Part shown: positions 8,254 through 18,700 of the stretch, in pieces | How the letters are laid out: each line of letters starts with the position of its first letter | How positions within the stretch are numbered: position 1 is the first letter of the stretch | Assembly: GCF_009982895.1 (NCBI RefSeq) | Contig: NZ_WXZL01000013.1 | Span: 62,001 to 126,000, forward strand | Direction of reading: 5' to 3' | DNA from: Deinococcus alpinitundrae | GTDB lineage: Bacteria > Deinococcota > Deinococci > Deinococcales > Deinococcaceae | DNA: 64,000 bases | Notes under the pieces: generated by a model | What the model saw: the letters and a program-made list of their open reading frames with translations, nothing else | What the model was told of the DNA's origin: nothing | Databases searched by the model: none | Position numbers and translations under genes: made by a program

Positions 8254-11200
8254 ATGATCCCCGAACCCGGACAGCTGGTGGAAGTCCGCCGCCGTCGTTG
8301 GGTCGTCGGAGACGTCCAGGCTTCGGCGCTGGAAGGCGATTCGGCACTCGTGCGCCTGGCGTCGGTGGACGAGGACGGTTCCCGCGAGGAGATCGACGTC
8401 GTCTGGGGACTCGAGCCCGGCAGCCGTGTGATCGAACGTGCCGGCCTGCCGCAGGTGACCGCCTGGGACGAGGCCGAGGATCTGGACGCCTTCCTCGACG
8501 CGGTGCGTTGGGGCGCGGCCACGAACGCCGACCGGAAGATGCTTCAGGCTCCGTTCCGCAGCGGCGCGAGCATCGAAGACTACCAGCTCGACCCGGTCGC
8601 CCGCGCGGTGGACATGGCCCGCGTCAACCTGCTCATCGCCGACGACACCGGCCTCGGCAAGACCATCGAGACCGGGCTGATCATCCAGGAGATGCTGCTC
8701 CGCCACCGGGCGCGCACCGTCCTGGTCGTCTGTCCGGCGTCGCTCCAGGTGAAGTGGCAGACCGAGATGCGGGAAAAGTTCGGACTGGAGTTCAGGATCG
8801 TGGACACCGGGTACGTGCGCGAGCTGCGCCGCAAGCGGGGCATCCGGGCCAACCCCTGGACCTCGTTCCCCCGGCTGATCGCCTCGGTGGACTGGATGAA
8901 GGGCGGCGAGGCCCTGCGTCAGCTGAACGACGTCCTGCCGGCCGTACACGCTTCGCCCAGGAAGTTCGACATCCTGGTGGTCGACGAGGCGCACAACGTC
9001 GCGCCGAGCGGCAGCGGCAAGTACGCCACCGACAGCCGCCGGACCCGGCTGATCCGCAAGCTCACGCCGCACTTCGAACACCGGCTCTTCTTGAGCGCGA
9101 CGCCCCACAACGGCTACCCCGAGTCCTTCTCGGCCCTGCTCGAACTCTTGGACGACCAACGCTTCTCGCGGACGGTCGAACCCGATCCGAAGCAGTTGCA
9201 GCGGATCATGGTGAGGCGACTCAAGTCCGATCTGGTGGACGCCGACGGTCGACACGTCTACGCGCGACGCGGCCTGCGTGCCCTCGACGTCGACTACGAC
9301 GAGGAAGAACGGGCCGTCCACCGACTGCTGTCGGAGTACACGCGCAGCCGAACCGAATCGGTGAAGGGCGCGGGGCACGAATACGCGGTGCACTTCGTGC
9401 TCAAGCTCCTGAAGAAGCGCCTGTTCTCGTCCCCGCGCGCTTTCGCCAACACTCTCGCGGTTCACCGGAACGGGCTGGGCCGGGAAGTCGAGCGTCCTTC
9501 GAGCAGGTTCGAGGAAGGCATCCTCCGTCAGGCGGTGCGGCGGGCCGAAGAAGACTACGCCGACGACGCCGAAGCCGAGGAGGCGCTGGAGGAGGCCACC
9601 CTCACGGCCACTCGGGTCGTGCCGCCCGCGACGCCGGAGCAGGAAGAACTGCTGCGCCGCATGGCCGACTGGGCCGATCGCGCCAGGAACCGCCCCGACT
9701 CGAAGGCGCAGGCGATCCTCGACTGGCTGGACGCCACGCTTAGGCCGGGAGGCGAGTGGAACGACGAGCGGGTCATCCTGTTCACCGAGTTCCGGGACAC
9801 GCATACCTGGCTCAAGGAGATCCTCGCCTCGCACGGTTTCGGCGCGGAACGGCTGATGGAACTGCACGGCAGCCTGCCGCACGACCAGCGAGAGGTCGTC
9901 AAGGCGGCCTTCCAGGCGAGTCCGGACGTGTCGCCGGTCCGCATCCTGCTGGCCACGGACGCGGCCTCGGAGGGCATCGACCTCCAGAACTGGTGCCGCT
10001 ACCTGATCCACGTCGAGATTCCCTGGAACCCCAACGTCATGGAGCAGCGCAACGGCCGCATCGACCGGCACGGCCAGAAGAGCCGGGAGGTGCTGATCTG
10101 GCATCCGGTCGGCAGGTCCGACCGCGCCTCGGCGGCGGTCGACGACTCGGAGTTCCTGTGGCGGGCCGCCCAAAAGGTCGAGACCATCCGCCAGGACCTC
10201 GGCAGCGTCGGTCCCGTCCTGGCACGCCGGATCGAGGACGCCATGCTGAAGGCCACGTCCACCCGGACGCTCGACACGACCGACGTGGAGACGGCCGACA
10301 AGGCGAGGCGCGGATCATTGGCCTTCGAACGCGACCTGCGCAGGCGCGTCGCCGACCTGCACCAGCGCCTCACCGACACGCGGACGGAGTTCGGTCTGAC
10401 GCCGGAACGCGTCGGGCGGGCCGTGTCGTTGGCCCTCGGAATCGACGGGCAACCGCCTCTGGTCCCGGTCGCGCTGGACGGCGCGCCCGAAGGCTCGGTC
10501 TTCCGGGTGCCCGAACTCACCGGGGCCTGGGACCGGGCGAGCACGGGCCTCGCCCATCCGTTCACGGGCGTCCGGCGACCCGTCACCTTCGACCATGCCG
10601 TGGCGAAAGGGCGCGACGACGTGGTCCTGGCCCACCTCGAGCACGACCTCGTTCAGCTCGCCCTGAAGCTGCTGCGGGCGGAGGTGTGGTCGCTGGAGAC
10701 GAGTCGGCGGCTGCACCGGGTGGCGGTCCGGTCGGTGCCGGGGCTGGAGCGCCCGGTGGTGGCCGTCTGGTCGCGGCTGCTGGTGACCGGAGGCGACCAC
10801 CGCCGTCTGCACGAGGAACTGACGCTGGCCGGGGGAGAGCTGCGCGACGACCGCTTCGAGCGCTTCCAGATCACACGAATGAAGGAACTGATGGACGCGT
10901 CCGCGCCTGTCCGTCCGGACGAGGCCCTGTTCGGTGCCCTGGCCGCCCGCTTCGGCAAGCACGAGAACGCCGTCCGCACCGCCGTGACCGCCCGTTCCGG
11001 CGACCGGCTCCAGTCGCTGCGAAATACCCTCGCGCTGCGCGAGAAGGCGGAGATCGAAGACGTGACCGGCGTCCTCGAGGACCTCCGGAAGGCCCTGGAG
11101 AACGAACTCCGGCAGGAGAAGGAGGAGTCGGCCGTGATCATGCTTTTCGCGCCGCCCGAACTCGAACAGCTCAAGCGCGACCGTCAGGCGCTGTCCGACC

Positions 11201-11337
11201 GCCTGGCCCGCATTCCCGAGGAACTCGAACGGGAGGTGGCCGCCGTCCGACGACGACACGCCGACCCGACGGAACGCACCTTCCCGGTGGCGGTGGTCTT
11301 CCTCATCCCCGAACACATGCACGGAGGCGACCGATGA
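8254..11337 (+). CDS. drmD: DISARM SNF2-family helicase DrmD
   Basis: This 1027-residue protein is the SNF2-type ATPase that defines class 1 DISARM, an anti-phage system combining restriction and methylation. Motifs are complete: Walker A DDTGLGKT (about 130-137), Walker B DEAH (about 245), SATPHNG (about 282), and in the second RecA lobe EGIDLQN (about 573) and RNGRIDRHGQ (about 600-609). The C-terminal third has a charged helical region. It is the first gene of a five-gene operon and its stop codon overlaps the ATG of the next gene (ATGA), which implies translational coupling. GGAG lies 11 bp before the ATG. The neighbourhood (methylase, DrmA, DrmB, DrmC in order) makes the assignment secure; alone it would only be called SNF2/HepA-like. 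Confidence 0.92.
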   Translation: MIPEPGQLVEVRRRRWVVGDVQASALEGDSALVRLASVDEDGSREEIDVVWGLEPGSRVIERAGLPQVTAWDEAEDLDAFLDAVRWGAATNADRKMLQAPFRSGASIEDYQLDPVARAVDMARVNLLIADDTGLGKTIETGLIIQEMLLRHRARTVLVVCPASLQVKWQTEMREKFGLEFRIVDTGYVRELRRKRGIRANPWTSFPRLIASVDWMKGGEALRQLNDVLPAVHASPRKFDILVVDEAHNVAPSGSGKYATDSRRTRLIRKLTPHFEHRLFLSATPHNGYPESFSALLELLDDQRFSRTVEPDPKQLQRIMVRRLKSDLVDADGRHVYARRGLRALDVDYDEEERAVHRLLSEYTRSRTESVKGAGHEYAVHFVLKLLKKRLFSSPRAFANTLAVHRNGLGREVERPSSRFEEGILRQAVRRAEEDYADDAEAEEALEEATLTATRVVPPATPEQEELLRRMADWADRARNRPDSKAQAILDWLDATLRPGGEWNDERVILFTEFRDTHTWLKEILASHGFGAERLMELHGSLPHDQREVVKAAFQASPDVSPVRILLATDAASEGIDLQNWCRYLIHVEIPWNPNVMEQRNGRIDRHGQKSREVLIWHPVGRSDRASAAVDDSEFLWRAAQKVETIRQDLGSVGPVLARRIEDAMLKATSTRTLDTTDVETADKARRGSLAFERDLRRRVADLHQRLTDTRTEFGLTPERVGRAVSLALGIDGQPPLVPVALDGAPEGSVFRVPELTGAWDRASTGLAHPFTGVRRPVTFDHAVAKGRDDVVLAHLEHDLVQLALKLLRAEVWSLETSRRLHRVAVRSVPGLERPVVAVWSRLLVTGGDHRRLHEELTLAGGELRDDRFERFQITRMKELMDASAPVRPDEALFGALAARFGKHENAVRTAVTARSGDRLQSLRNTLALREKAEIEDVTGVLEDLRKALENELRQEKEESAVIMLFAPPELEQLKRDRQALSDRLARIPEELEREVAAVRRRHADPTERTFPVAVVFLIPEHMHGGDR

Positions 11338-14300
11338 CCTGGCAGGCACAGACCGAAGCGGCGCGGGAATGGCTTCCGCTGGTGGAGATCTCGGGCGTGT
11401 ACCTCGCGCCGAAGGTGCTGGACGAAGCGTTCCCTCAGAGCCTCGACCCCGTCGCCACCGCCGCCCGGCAGCGGGCACGGAGCGCCTGGGAGGAGTGGCG
11501 CGACGCCGTGGACGACGGCGATCCCCGGCTCCCCGACCTTCACCGCGAGTGGGTGAATTTCGTCCTGGGCGAACTGCTCGAATACCCCGGCCATCTCCTG
11601 CAACCCGTCGAGGACGGTGACGGGGCGTGGAGTCGCGCCGAGCCCGAATCCGGGGACGTCGCCCGGCCCGTCTGGCTCATGCGGCGCGGGACCGACGCCC
11701 CGAAGGTCGCCGTCTTCGTCCTGCCGCCCGACCGGTCGCTGCACCGGGCCTCCAAGGCGGTCGCCTCACCCCTGGACCGGGCGACCGCCTGGTGCCGTGC
11801 CGAAGGCGTCCGCTCGGCCCTGCTGACCGACGGCGAGCAGTGGACGCTGCTGGACGCCCCGGAAGGTGCGGTCTCCGGCCACGTGACCTGGCACGCCCGA
11901 CTCTGGTGGCTCGAACCCGTCACCTTACGTGCCTTCTACACCTTCCTGAACGCCCGCACCGTCTTCGGGCGGCCCGAGACGACCTTCCCCGCGCTGGTCG
12001 ACCGCTCGCTGGAATTCAAGGAAGAGGTCACCACGACCCTGGGTACCCAGGTCGAACGCGCGGTGGAGGTGCTCGTCCGCGCCCTCGACCGTGCCGACCG
12101 CGACACGGCGGGCACCCTGCTGCGCGACGTTTCCGAGCGTGAGCTGTACGAGGCCGGACTGACGGTCATGATGCGCCTGGTCTTCGTCCTCAGCGCCGAG
12201 GAACGTGGCCTGCTGCTGCTCGGGGAGCCCGTCTGGGACGGCTACTACGCCGTGTCCACCCTGCGGTCTCAACTCGAGGAGGTCGACGACCGCGACGGGC
12301 ACGGTGTCCTCGAACGCCGCTTCGACGCCTGGAGCCGTCTGCTGGCCGTGTTCCGAGCCGTCTACGGCGGCGTCGACCACGAGACCCTGCGACTGCCCGC
12401 GCTGGGCGGTTCCCTGTTCGACCCCGATCGGTTTCCCTTCCTGGAAGGCCGCGCCGCCGGCACGAGCTGGCGGGATATGCCCGCCGAACCGCTCCCCATC
12501 GACAACCGGACGGTCCTGCTGCTGCTCGACGCCCTTCAGCGCATCAGGATCAAGGACGTCGCGCAGACCCTCTCGTACCGTGCCCTGGACGTCGAACAGA
12601 TCGGGCACGTCTACGAAGGTCTGCTGGAGCGCACCGTCTCCCGCGTCGCCGACGTCACGCTCGGTCTGGACGGGACGGGCAAGTCGAAGACGCCGGACGT
12701 CCTCCTCACCCTTCTCGAGTCCGCCCGGCTGGACGGGCGAGAGCAGCTCCTCACCGTCGCCGCCGAACTGACGGGCCGGACGACCCCCAGTTCGAAGGCT
12801 ACCCTCGCGCGCATCCTCGACCGCGCGCCGACCGACGACCTCAAGCGCCGCCTGCGCCGGGCCTGCGGCAGCGACGCGCTCGCCCGCCGGATCCTGCCGT
12901 TCGCGAACCTGCTCCGTACCGATCCCTGGGACGAGCCGGTCGTGTACCCGAAAGAAGCGTTCGCCGTCACGAGCGGGACCGACCGCAGCACCACCGGAGC
13001 CCACTACACGCCCAAGGCCCTCACCGAGCGCATCGTCGGCACCACCCTCGAGCCTCTGGCCTACGTCGGTCCCGCCGAAGGGCTGCCCCGCGAGGAGTGG
13101 AGACTCAGGAGTGCCGTCGAGCTGCTCGACCTGAAGATCTGCGACCCGGCGATGGGTTCCGGCGCGTTCCTGGTGCAGGTCTGCCGCTGGCTGGGCGACC
13201 GCGTGGTGCGGGCCTGGCTGGACGCCGAAACGGACGGGCGGGCCCTCACCGCCGACGGCGACGTCGTGCCCGACCTCGACGGAAGGGAGGCGATGACGAC
13301 CGACCCCGAAGAGCGTCTGCTCCAGGCCCGCCGCCTCGTCGCCGAGCGCTGCCTGTACGGCGTGGACATCAACCCGGTCGCCGTCGAACTCGCCAAGCTC
13401 TCCGTCTGGCTGGTCACGCTCGCCAGGAACCGGCCTTTCGGTTTTCTCGACCACAACCTGCGGCACGGCGACAGCCTACTGGGCCTGCGCGACCTCGAAC
13501 AGTTGACCGAGCTGAGCATGACGCCTTCCAGGGGTGCGGGTCAACGCATCTTCTCGATGAACGTTCGGGAAGCCGTGGACCGGGCCGTCGCCTTGCGGAC
13601 CCGGCTGCGCGCCTTGCCGATCCGCGACATCCGGGATGTCGAAGCGATGGCGAGACTCGATCTGGAGGCCCGCGCCGTCCTGCGGCGACCGGAACTCGCC
13701 GCCGACGCTCTGATCGGCGAGGCCATGTGTCATGTGGGAAGTGCCGCTACCCTCACCGCTGCCTTGAACACCCTGTCGAGCGAAGTCGGGAAGATGACGG
13801 ACGGCGACACCGAAGGCGAGCAGGCCGTGAAGAGGCGGGCAGACGCCGCGCTGGCCGTTGACCTATCCGATGTCGGGAACCCACGCCGACCGTTCCACTG
13901 GCCACTGGAATTCCCGGAGGTGTTTCTCAGGGAGAACGCCGGATTCGACGCCTTCGTGGGCAATCCGCCCTTCCTCGGAGGACAGAAGATCACGGGAGCG
14001 ATGGGTACGGCTTTCCGTGAATATCTCGTTCAATATCTCGCGGGGGGGCGCAAGGGTTCTGCCGATCTAGTCACCTACTTCTTTCTGTCGTGCTTCGGCT
14101 TGCTGCGGAATGGGGGGACATCGGGACTGCTGGCGGTGAACACCATCGCCGAGGGCGACACGCGCGACGTGGGCCTGACTGCTCTGTTGAACGAAGGTGC
14201 AGTGATCTTCGAGGCTCATCCGAACGAACCCTGGCCTGGAGCGGCAGCTGTGGTAACAAGTAGGATTCACCTGATCCGGGGCGATTGGAATGGTATACGC

Positions 14301-15752
14301 AACCTCTCGGGAGACGAAGTCGATTTGATTTCGTCGTTTCTGACCGCTGAGGACGACAAGAGGGCTTTTACGCTCGAGATGAATTCAGACCGATCATATC
14401 AAGGTGCTATCGTCCTGGGTGATGGATTCATACTTGAAAGCCGTGAAGCGCTCGACGAGTTTATTCGCCTTGATCGTAAAAATGCAGAGATCGTCCATCC
14501 CTATTTGAGTGGAGATGATCTGAATTCAAATTTCACTCAAATTGCTTCCCGGTGGGCCATCGCTTTTTGGGACTGGCCATTGAATCGTGAATCCAGTGGT
14601 TCTTGGACGAGCCTTACAGAGGCTCAAAAAAGGTCTCTCCTAAGACAAGGAACAGTCCCGTCAGATTTCCCAGGAAAAGCGGCTTCCGATTATCCTGTCG
14701 CTCTAGCACGCATCAAAGAATTGGTCCTTCCGGAGAGAGCGAAAAAAAATGACCGTGGTGCTAGAGAGAAGTGGTGGAAGTATTACAGGATTTCGGCGGA
14801 TTTGTATCATTCAATCGGAAACGGACATCATTTTTACAATGACCCACCTGAGTGGACTTCGAGCCGCAACTGCACTGGAGAGGTAATTGCATTTGCAACA
14901 CAAGCGACAAAATACCCTGTATTTGAATTTTGCTCCAACAAGCAGATATTCGCAAACAGTCTCGGAATTATCACCCTGTTCGATTACGCTCATTACGCGA
15001 CCCTGAATTCGAACTTCCATACCGTATGGGCCTGGAAATACAGCTCTTCTCTGGAAACACGAATGCGGTACACGCCGACCGATTGCTTCGAGACCTTCCC
15101 GTTTCCCGTTTTTGGGGCCGACGACGCACTTTTCGCACTCGGAGAGCGGTTGAGGGCGGCCCGGAGAGCCGGTCACGAGGCCTTCGAAGTCGGCCTGACC
15201 GACCTCTATAACCTCCTCCATGATCCCGGCGAGTCTGCTCCGGAGATCGTGGCCCTCCGAGAGGCGCACGTCGCCGTGGACGAACGCGTCAAGTCGCTCT
15301 ACGGCTTTGACGACATCAATCTGGAACACGGGTTCCACGACGTCACCTATCTTCCCGCCACGGACTGCACCCGCTTCACCGTGAGCGAAGCGGCGCGACT
15401 CGAACTCCTGCGGCGGCTGGCGGCCCTGAACGTGGAACGGTACGAGGCCGAACAGGCCGCCGTGTCGCTCCCGAAGAAGGTCACGCCGAAAGCGGCGTCG
15501 AAACGCGGACAGACGACCGGGGAAGGGGATCTCTTCGCCTTTTCGACGCCTTCAGCCGCCCCGGAGGACGTCGGAAAGTCGGTGCTCGAAGTCCTGAAAG
15601 GCCGTCGGAGATGGTTCGGCAAGACCGAGATCCTCCAGGAGAGCGGACTGCCGCAGGAGTCCTGGAAGGCGGTCATGGACGGTCTGCTGGCGTCGGGTGC
15701 GGTCGAGAAGGAAGGCGAGAAGCGGGGCACGAGATACCGTGCCCGGACATGA
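11334..15752 (+). CDS. drmMI: DISARM adenine N6 DNA methyltransferase DrmMI
   Basis: This 1472-residue protein is the modification component of class 1 DISARM. It carries SAM-binding motif I DPAMGSGAF (about 599-607) and the catalytic motif IV NPPF (about 877), the signature of N6-adenine methylases of the Eco57I/PglX type. A large N-terminal domain precedes the catalytic core and a target-recognition region follows it. Residues about 980-1240 (14270-15060) are encoded by DNA much poorer in GC than the rest of the gene, as if the recognition domain had been exchanged. The last 70 residues resemble a small winged-helix (ILQESGLPQESWKAVMDGLLASG). The ATG overlaps the drmD stop by 4 bp. Methylation is known to mark self DNA in DISARM. 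Confidence 0.9.
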   Translation: MTWQAQTEAAREWLPLVEISGVYLAPKVLDEAFPQSLDPVATAARQRARSAWEEWRDAVDDGDPRLPDLHREWVNFVLGELLEYPGHLLQPVEDGDGAWSRAEPESGDVARPVWLMRRGTDAPKVAVFVLPPDRSLHRASKAVASPLDRATAWCRAEGVRSALLTDGEQWTLLDAPEGAVSGHVTWHARLWWLEPVTLRAFYTFLNARTVFGRPETTFPALVDRSLEFKEEVTTTLGTQVERAVEVLVRALDRADRDTAGTLLRDVSERELYEAGLTVMMRLVFVLSAEERGLLLLGEPVWDGYYAVSTLRSQLEEVDDRDGHGVLERRFDAWSRLLAVFRAVYGGVDHETLRLPALGGSLFDPDRFPFLEGRAAGTSWRDMPAEPLPIDNRTVLLLLDALQRIRIKDVAQTLSYRALDVEQIGHVYEGLLERTVSRVADVTLGLDGTGKSKTPDVLLTLLESARLDGREQLLTVAAELTGRTTPSSKATLARILDRAPTDDLKRRLRRACGSDALARRILPFANLLRTDPWDEPVVYPKEAFAVTSGTDRSTTGAHYTPKALTERIVGTTLEPLAYVGPAEGLPREEWRLRSAVELLDLKICDPAMGSGAFLVQVCRWLGDRVVRAWLDAETDGRALTADGDVVPDLDGREAMTTDPEERLLQARRLVAERCLYGVDINPVAVELAKLSVWLVTLARNRPFGFLDHNLRHGDSLLGLRDLEQLTELSMTPSRGAGQRIFSMNVREAVDRAVALRTRLRALPIRDIRDVEAMARLDLEARAVLRRPELAADALIGEAMCHVGSAATLTAALNTLSSEVGKMTDGDTEGEQAVKRRADAALAVDLSDVGNPRRPFHWPLEFPEVFLRENAGFDAFVGNPPFLGGQKITGAMGTAFREYLVQYLAGGRKGSADLVTYFFLSCFGLLRNGGTSGLLAVNTIAEGDTRDVGLTALLNEGAVIFEAHPNEPWPGAAAVVTSRIHLIRGDWNGIRNLSGDEVDLISSFLTAEDDKRAFTLEMNSDRSYQGAIVLGDGFILESREALDEFIRLDRKNAEIVHPYLSGDDLNSNFTQIASRWAIAFWDWPLNRESSGSWTSLTEAQKRSLLRQGTVPSDFPGKAASDYPVALARIKELVLPERAKKNDRGAREKWWKYYRISADLYHSIGNGHHFYNDPPEWTSSRNCTGEVIAFATQATKYPVFEFCSNKQIFANSLGIITLFDYAHYATLNSNFHTVWAWKYSSSLETRMRYTPTDCFETFPFPVFGADDALFALGERLRAARRAGHEAFEVGLTDLYNLLHDPGESAPEIVALREAHVAVDERVKSLYGFDDINLEHGFHDVTYLPATDCTRFTVSEAARLELLRRLAALNVERYEAEQAAVSLPKKVTPKAASKRGQTTGEGDLFAFSTPSAAPEDVGKSVLEVLKGRRRWFGKTEILQESGLPQESWKAVMDGLLASGAVEKEGEKRGTRYRART

Positions 15753-15774
15753 CGGGCGAGAAGGGACGGAAAAA

Positions 15775-18700
15775 ATGACCGGAAAGGGAAAACAGGAAGA
15801 TACGGCGGTCACGTCTGCGCCGCCGCCGAGGGCACCGGGCGCGTGGCTGGTGCCGAGACGGGGAGACGACATGTGCCGGGACGGTCAATCGGTGGAGCTG
15901 TCCGGCGGTCTGGAGCACTGGCAGGACATCCGGATCGGCGACGGCCTGCTGGTGGGGGTCGAAGTGGACGGCGAATGGCGGGCGGAGACCTTCGCAGGCG
16001 TGTTCCGCATCCGTGGGCTGGTCGGGAAGACCGTGCTGTACTTCGATACCGCAGCCGAGGTGCCGACCGCACCAGGTCTGGAATCGCTGGGCATCGGTAC
16101 GCCGGGCCGGGCCGGGGCGGTCGAGCGGCTCGACTGGACCGGGTACGAAGCGGCCCTGCGGGCCTGCACAGGCGGGGGCTTCGGCGACCTTCCCCTGATC
16201 GAAGACCAGGCCTACCTGCGGACCCTGCTGCGACTGGCGTTCGAGGACGACCTGTTGGGACCTGCCGAGGGGCCGGACGAGGAGATCCCGGACATGGGCG
16301 TCCGCGACCGGTACCTGGTCGGCAAGCTCGCTCCCCGAGACGCCGTGCCGTACGTGGTGTCGGGAACGCCGGAGCAGGCCGAGGCGGAAGAAGACGAACT
16401 CGTCCTCCGGGAAGGCGTGTCGTCAGATCCCGGACAGGAGTTCGGGCAGACCTCCGGGCGCAGGGACGCGGAAGAGGAACCGGCGGAACTCGACGCCTCG
16501 ACCAACGCGTCGCTGGTGCCCTCGTCGCTGGGCTTGACCTTCTGTGTGGCCGCCGACGCGACACACCTCGCCGTGCGGGTGTCCTGGGGCCGGTACGAGC
16601 GGCGCGAGAGCGAGCGGCACTTCGACGAGAAGACCGGGAAACCCTCGCGGGTCTGGAAGCGGATACCGATGGGTGGCGAGGTCGTGCTTCCCCTGGCGCA
16701 GGAGGGTGGCACCGCGCCGCTGGTGCCCGATCCGGGCTGGCCCTCGGTGGTGATCGACGGGCGGGTGAGGCTCTCGCCGAACGGACACGACCGTCTGGTG
16801 ACGGTGTTCCTGGTCAACACCCAGCCCAAGCCGGACACGCAGGAGGACGCCGCCTGGCTGTTCCAGCCCGAGCTGACGGTGCGCGACCTGTCCGGGAAGC
16901 CGGTGTTCCGGCGACGACCGCCGCTGAAGGCCGACGGTTCGGACGAGGAACGCGAGGCGATGGAGATGCTCTACCGCCGCCACGTGGAGTTCGCGGTGGG
17001 CCACAACGTGTCCGTGACGGCGCAGGTGGACGCCGAGAACCGCGAGCGTGCCCTGGAGGTCCGCACGCGGATCGTCCCGGCCTCCGAGGTGCCGGTCACG
17101 GAGACGCCCGTCCTTGGGCAGGGCGTCCCTGCCGACCTGATGGACATGCGCCGCCTCGCGGGCATGACGCGCGAGGCGCTGGTCTCGGGCCTGAGCGCCT
17201 TCGCCGACGACTACGCGTCGTGGATCGCCGGGCAGCGCAGGAAGGCCGCGCCCGGCGCGTCCGGGTACGACGTTTCGCTGGGCGACTGGAAGCAGGTGGC
17301 GGACGCGGCCACGGAGCGCTGCGTCCGGGTCCTGGGCCGCCTGCGCGAAGGGATCCGGGTCCTCGCCGACGACGACCGGGCACTCGACGCCTTCCGCTTC
17401 GCCAACCTGGCGATGGCCGACCAGCGCGTGCACAGCATCTGGGCGCTCCGGCGGCGGCGCGGCGGCACGCCCGACCTCGCCGCCGTCGACGCCGACCCGC
17501 GAAACCGGTCGTGGCGGGCCTTCCAGCTGGCCTTCGTGCTGCTGGCGATTCCCTCGCTTGCCGACCCGACCCATCCGGACCGGACATCCGCTTTGGAGGC
17601 TGAAGCCGACCTGCTGTGGTTCCCGACCGGCGGCGGCAAGACCGAGGCTTATCTGGGCGTGGCGGCGTTCGCGATGGCTGTCCGCCGCATCCAGGGCGAC
17701 CTGGGCGGCCTGGACGGCTCGCGCGGCCTGACCGTGATCATGCGCTACACCCTTCGGTTGCTGACCCTGCAACAGTTCCAGCGCGCCAGTACCCTGATCT
17801 GCGCCATGGAAGTGCTGCGGAAGGCCGACGAGGAGAAGTGGGGCACCTGGCCGTTCGGGATCGGCCTGTGGGTCGGACAGAAGAGCACGCCGAACACCAC
17901 CGAGGAGAGCCACGACGCGGTCAAAGCCGACCGTGACGGAAAGCGGGGAACGGGTTCGACGCCGGCTCAGCTCACGACCTGTCCGTGGTGCGGCTCGCCG
18001 ATCGACCCGAAGCGCGATGTCGCGGTGGACCGCGACAGGAGCCGGACCACGCTCTACTGCTCGGACGACCTGAGCGAAGATCCCTGCCGCTTCGCGCAGC
18101 TCGGCGAGCACAGCCCCGGCCTGCCGGTGGTCGTCGTGGACGAGGAGATCTACCGCCGCCCACCGAGCATGCTGATCGCCACGGTCGACAAGTTCGCGAT
18201 GATGGCCTGGCGCGGCGCGATCCGCACCCTTTTCGGACGGGTCGAGGAGGAGTGCCCCCGTCACGGCCTGATGTGGCCCGATGTGAAGGACTGCACCGGC
18301 ACTCACCTGGCCAAGGGGAAACTTCCAGGGACCACCGTCCGCGAGGTCCGGTCGCTGCGCCCGCCCGACCTGATCGTCCAAGACGAGTTCCATCTCATCA
18401 GCGGCCCGCTCGGGACGATGGTGGGCCTCTACGAGACCGCTATCGACGCCTTGTGTTCGTGGACCCTGGACGGTCTGACGGTGCGCCCCAAGGTGATCGC
18501 CTCCACGGCGACCGTCCGCAAGGCCGCCGAGCAGGTGAACGGCGTGTTCCTGCGGCACGTCACGGTCTTTCCGCCGCACGGCGTGGACGTCGAGGACAAC
18601 TACTTCTCCGTGCGCCGCGACGTCGGGGAGGTACCCGGACGGCTGTACCTGGGCATCTGCGCGCCGGGCAGCTCCAAACCCGCCATGCTCATCCGGATCT

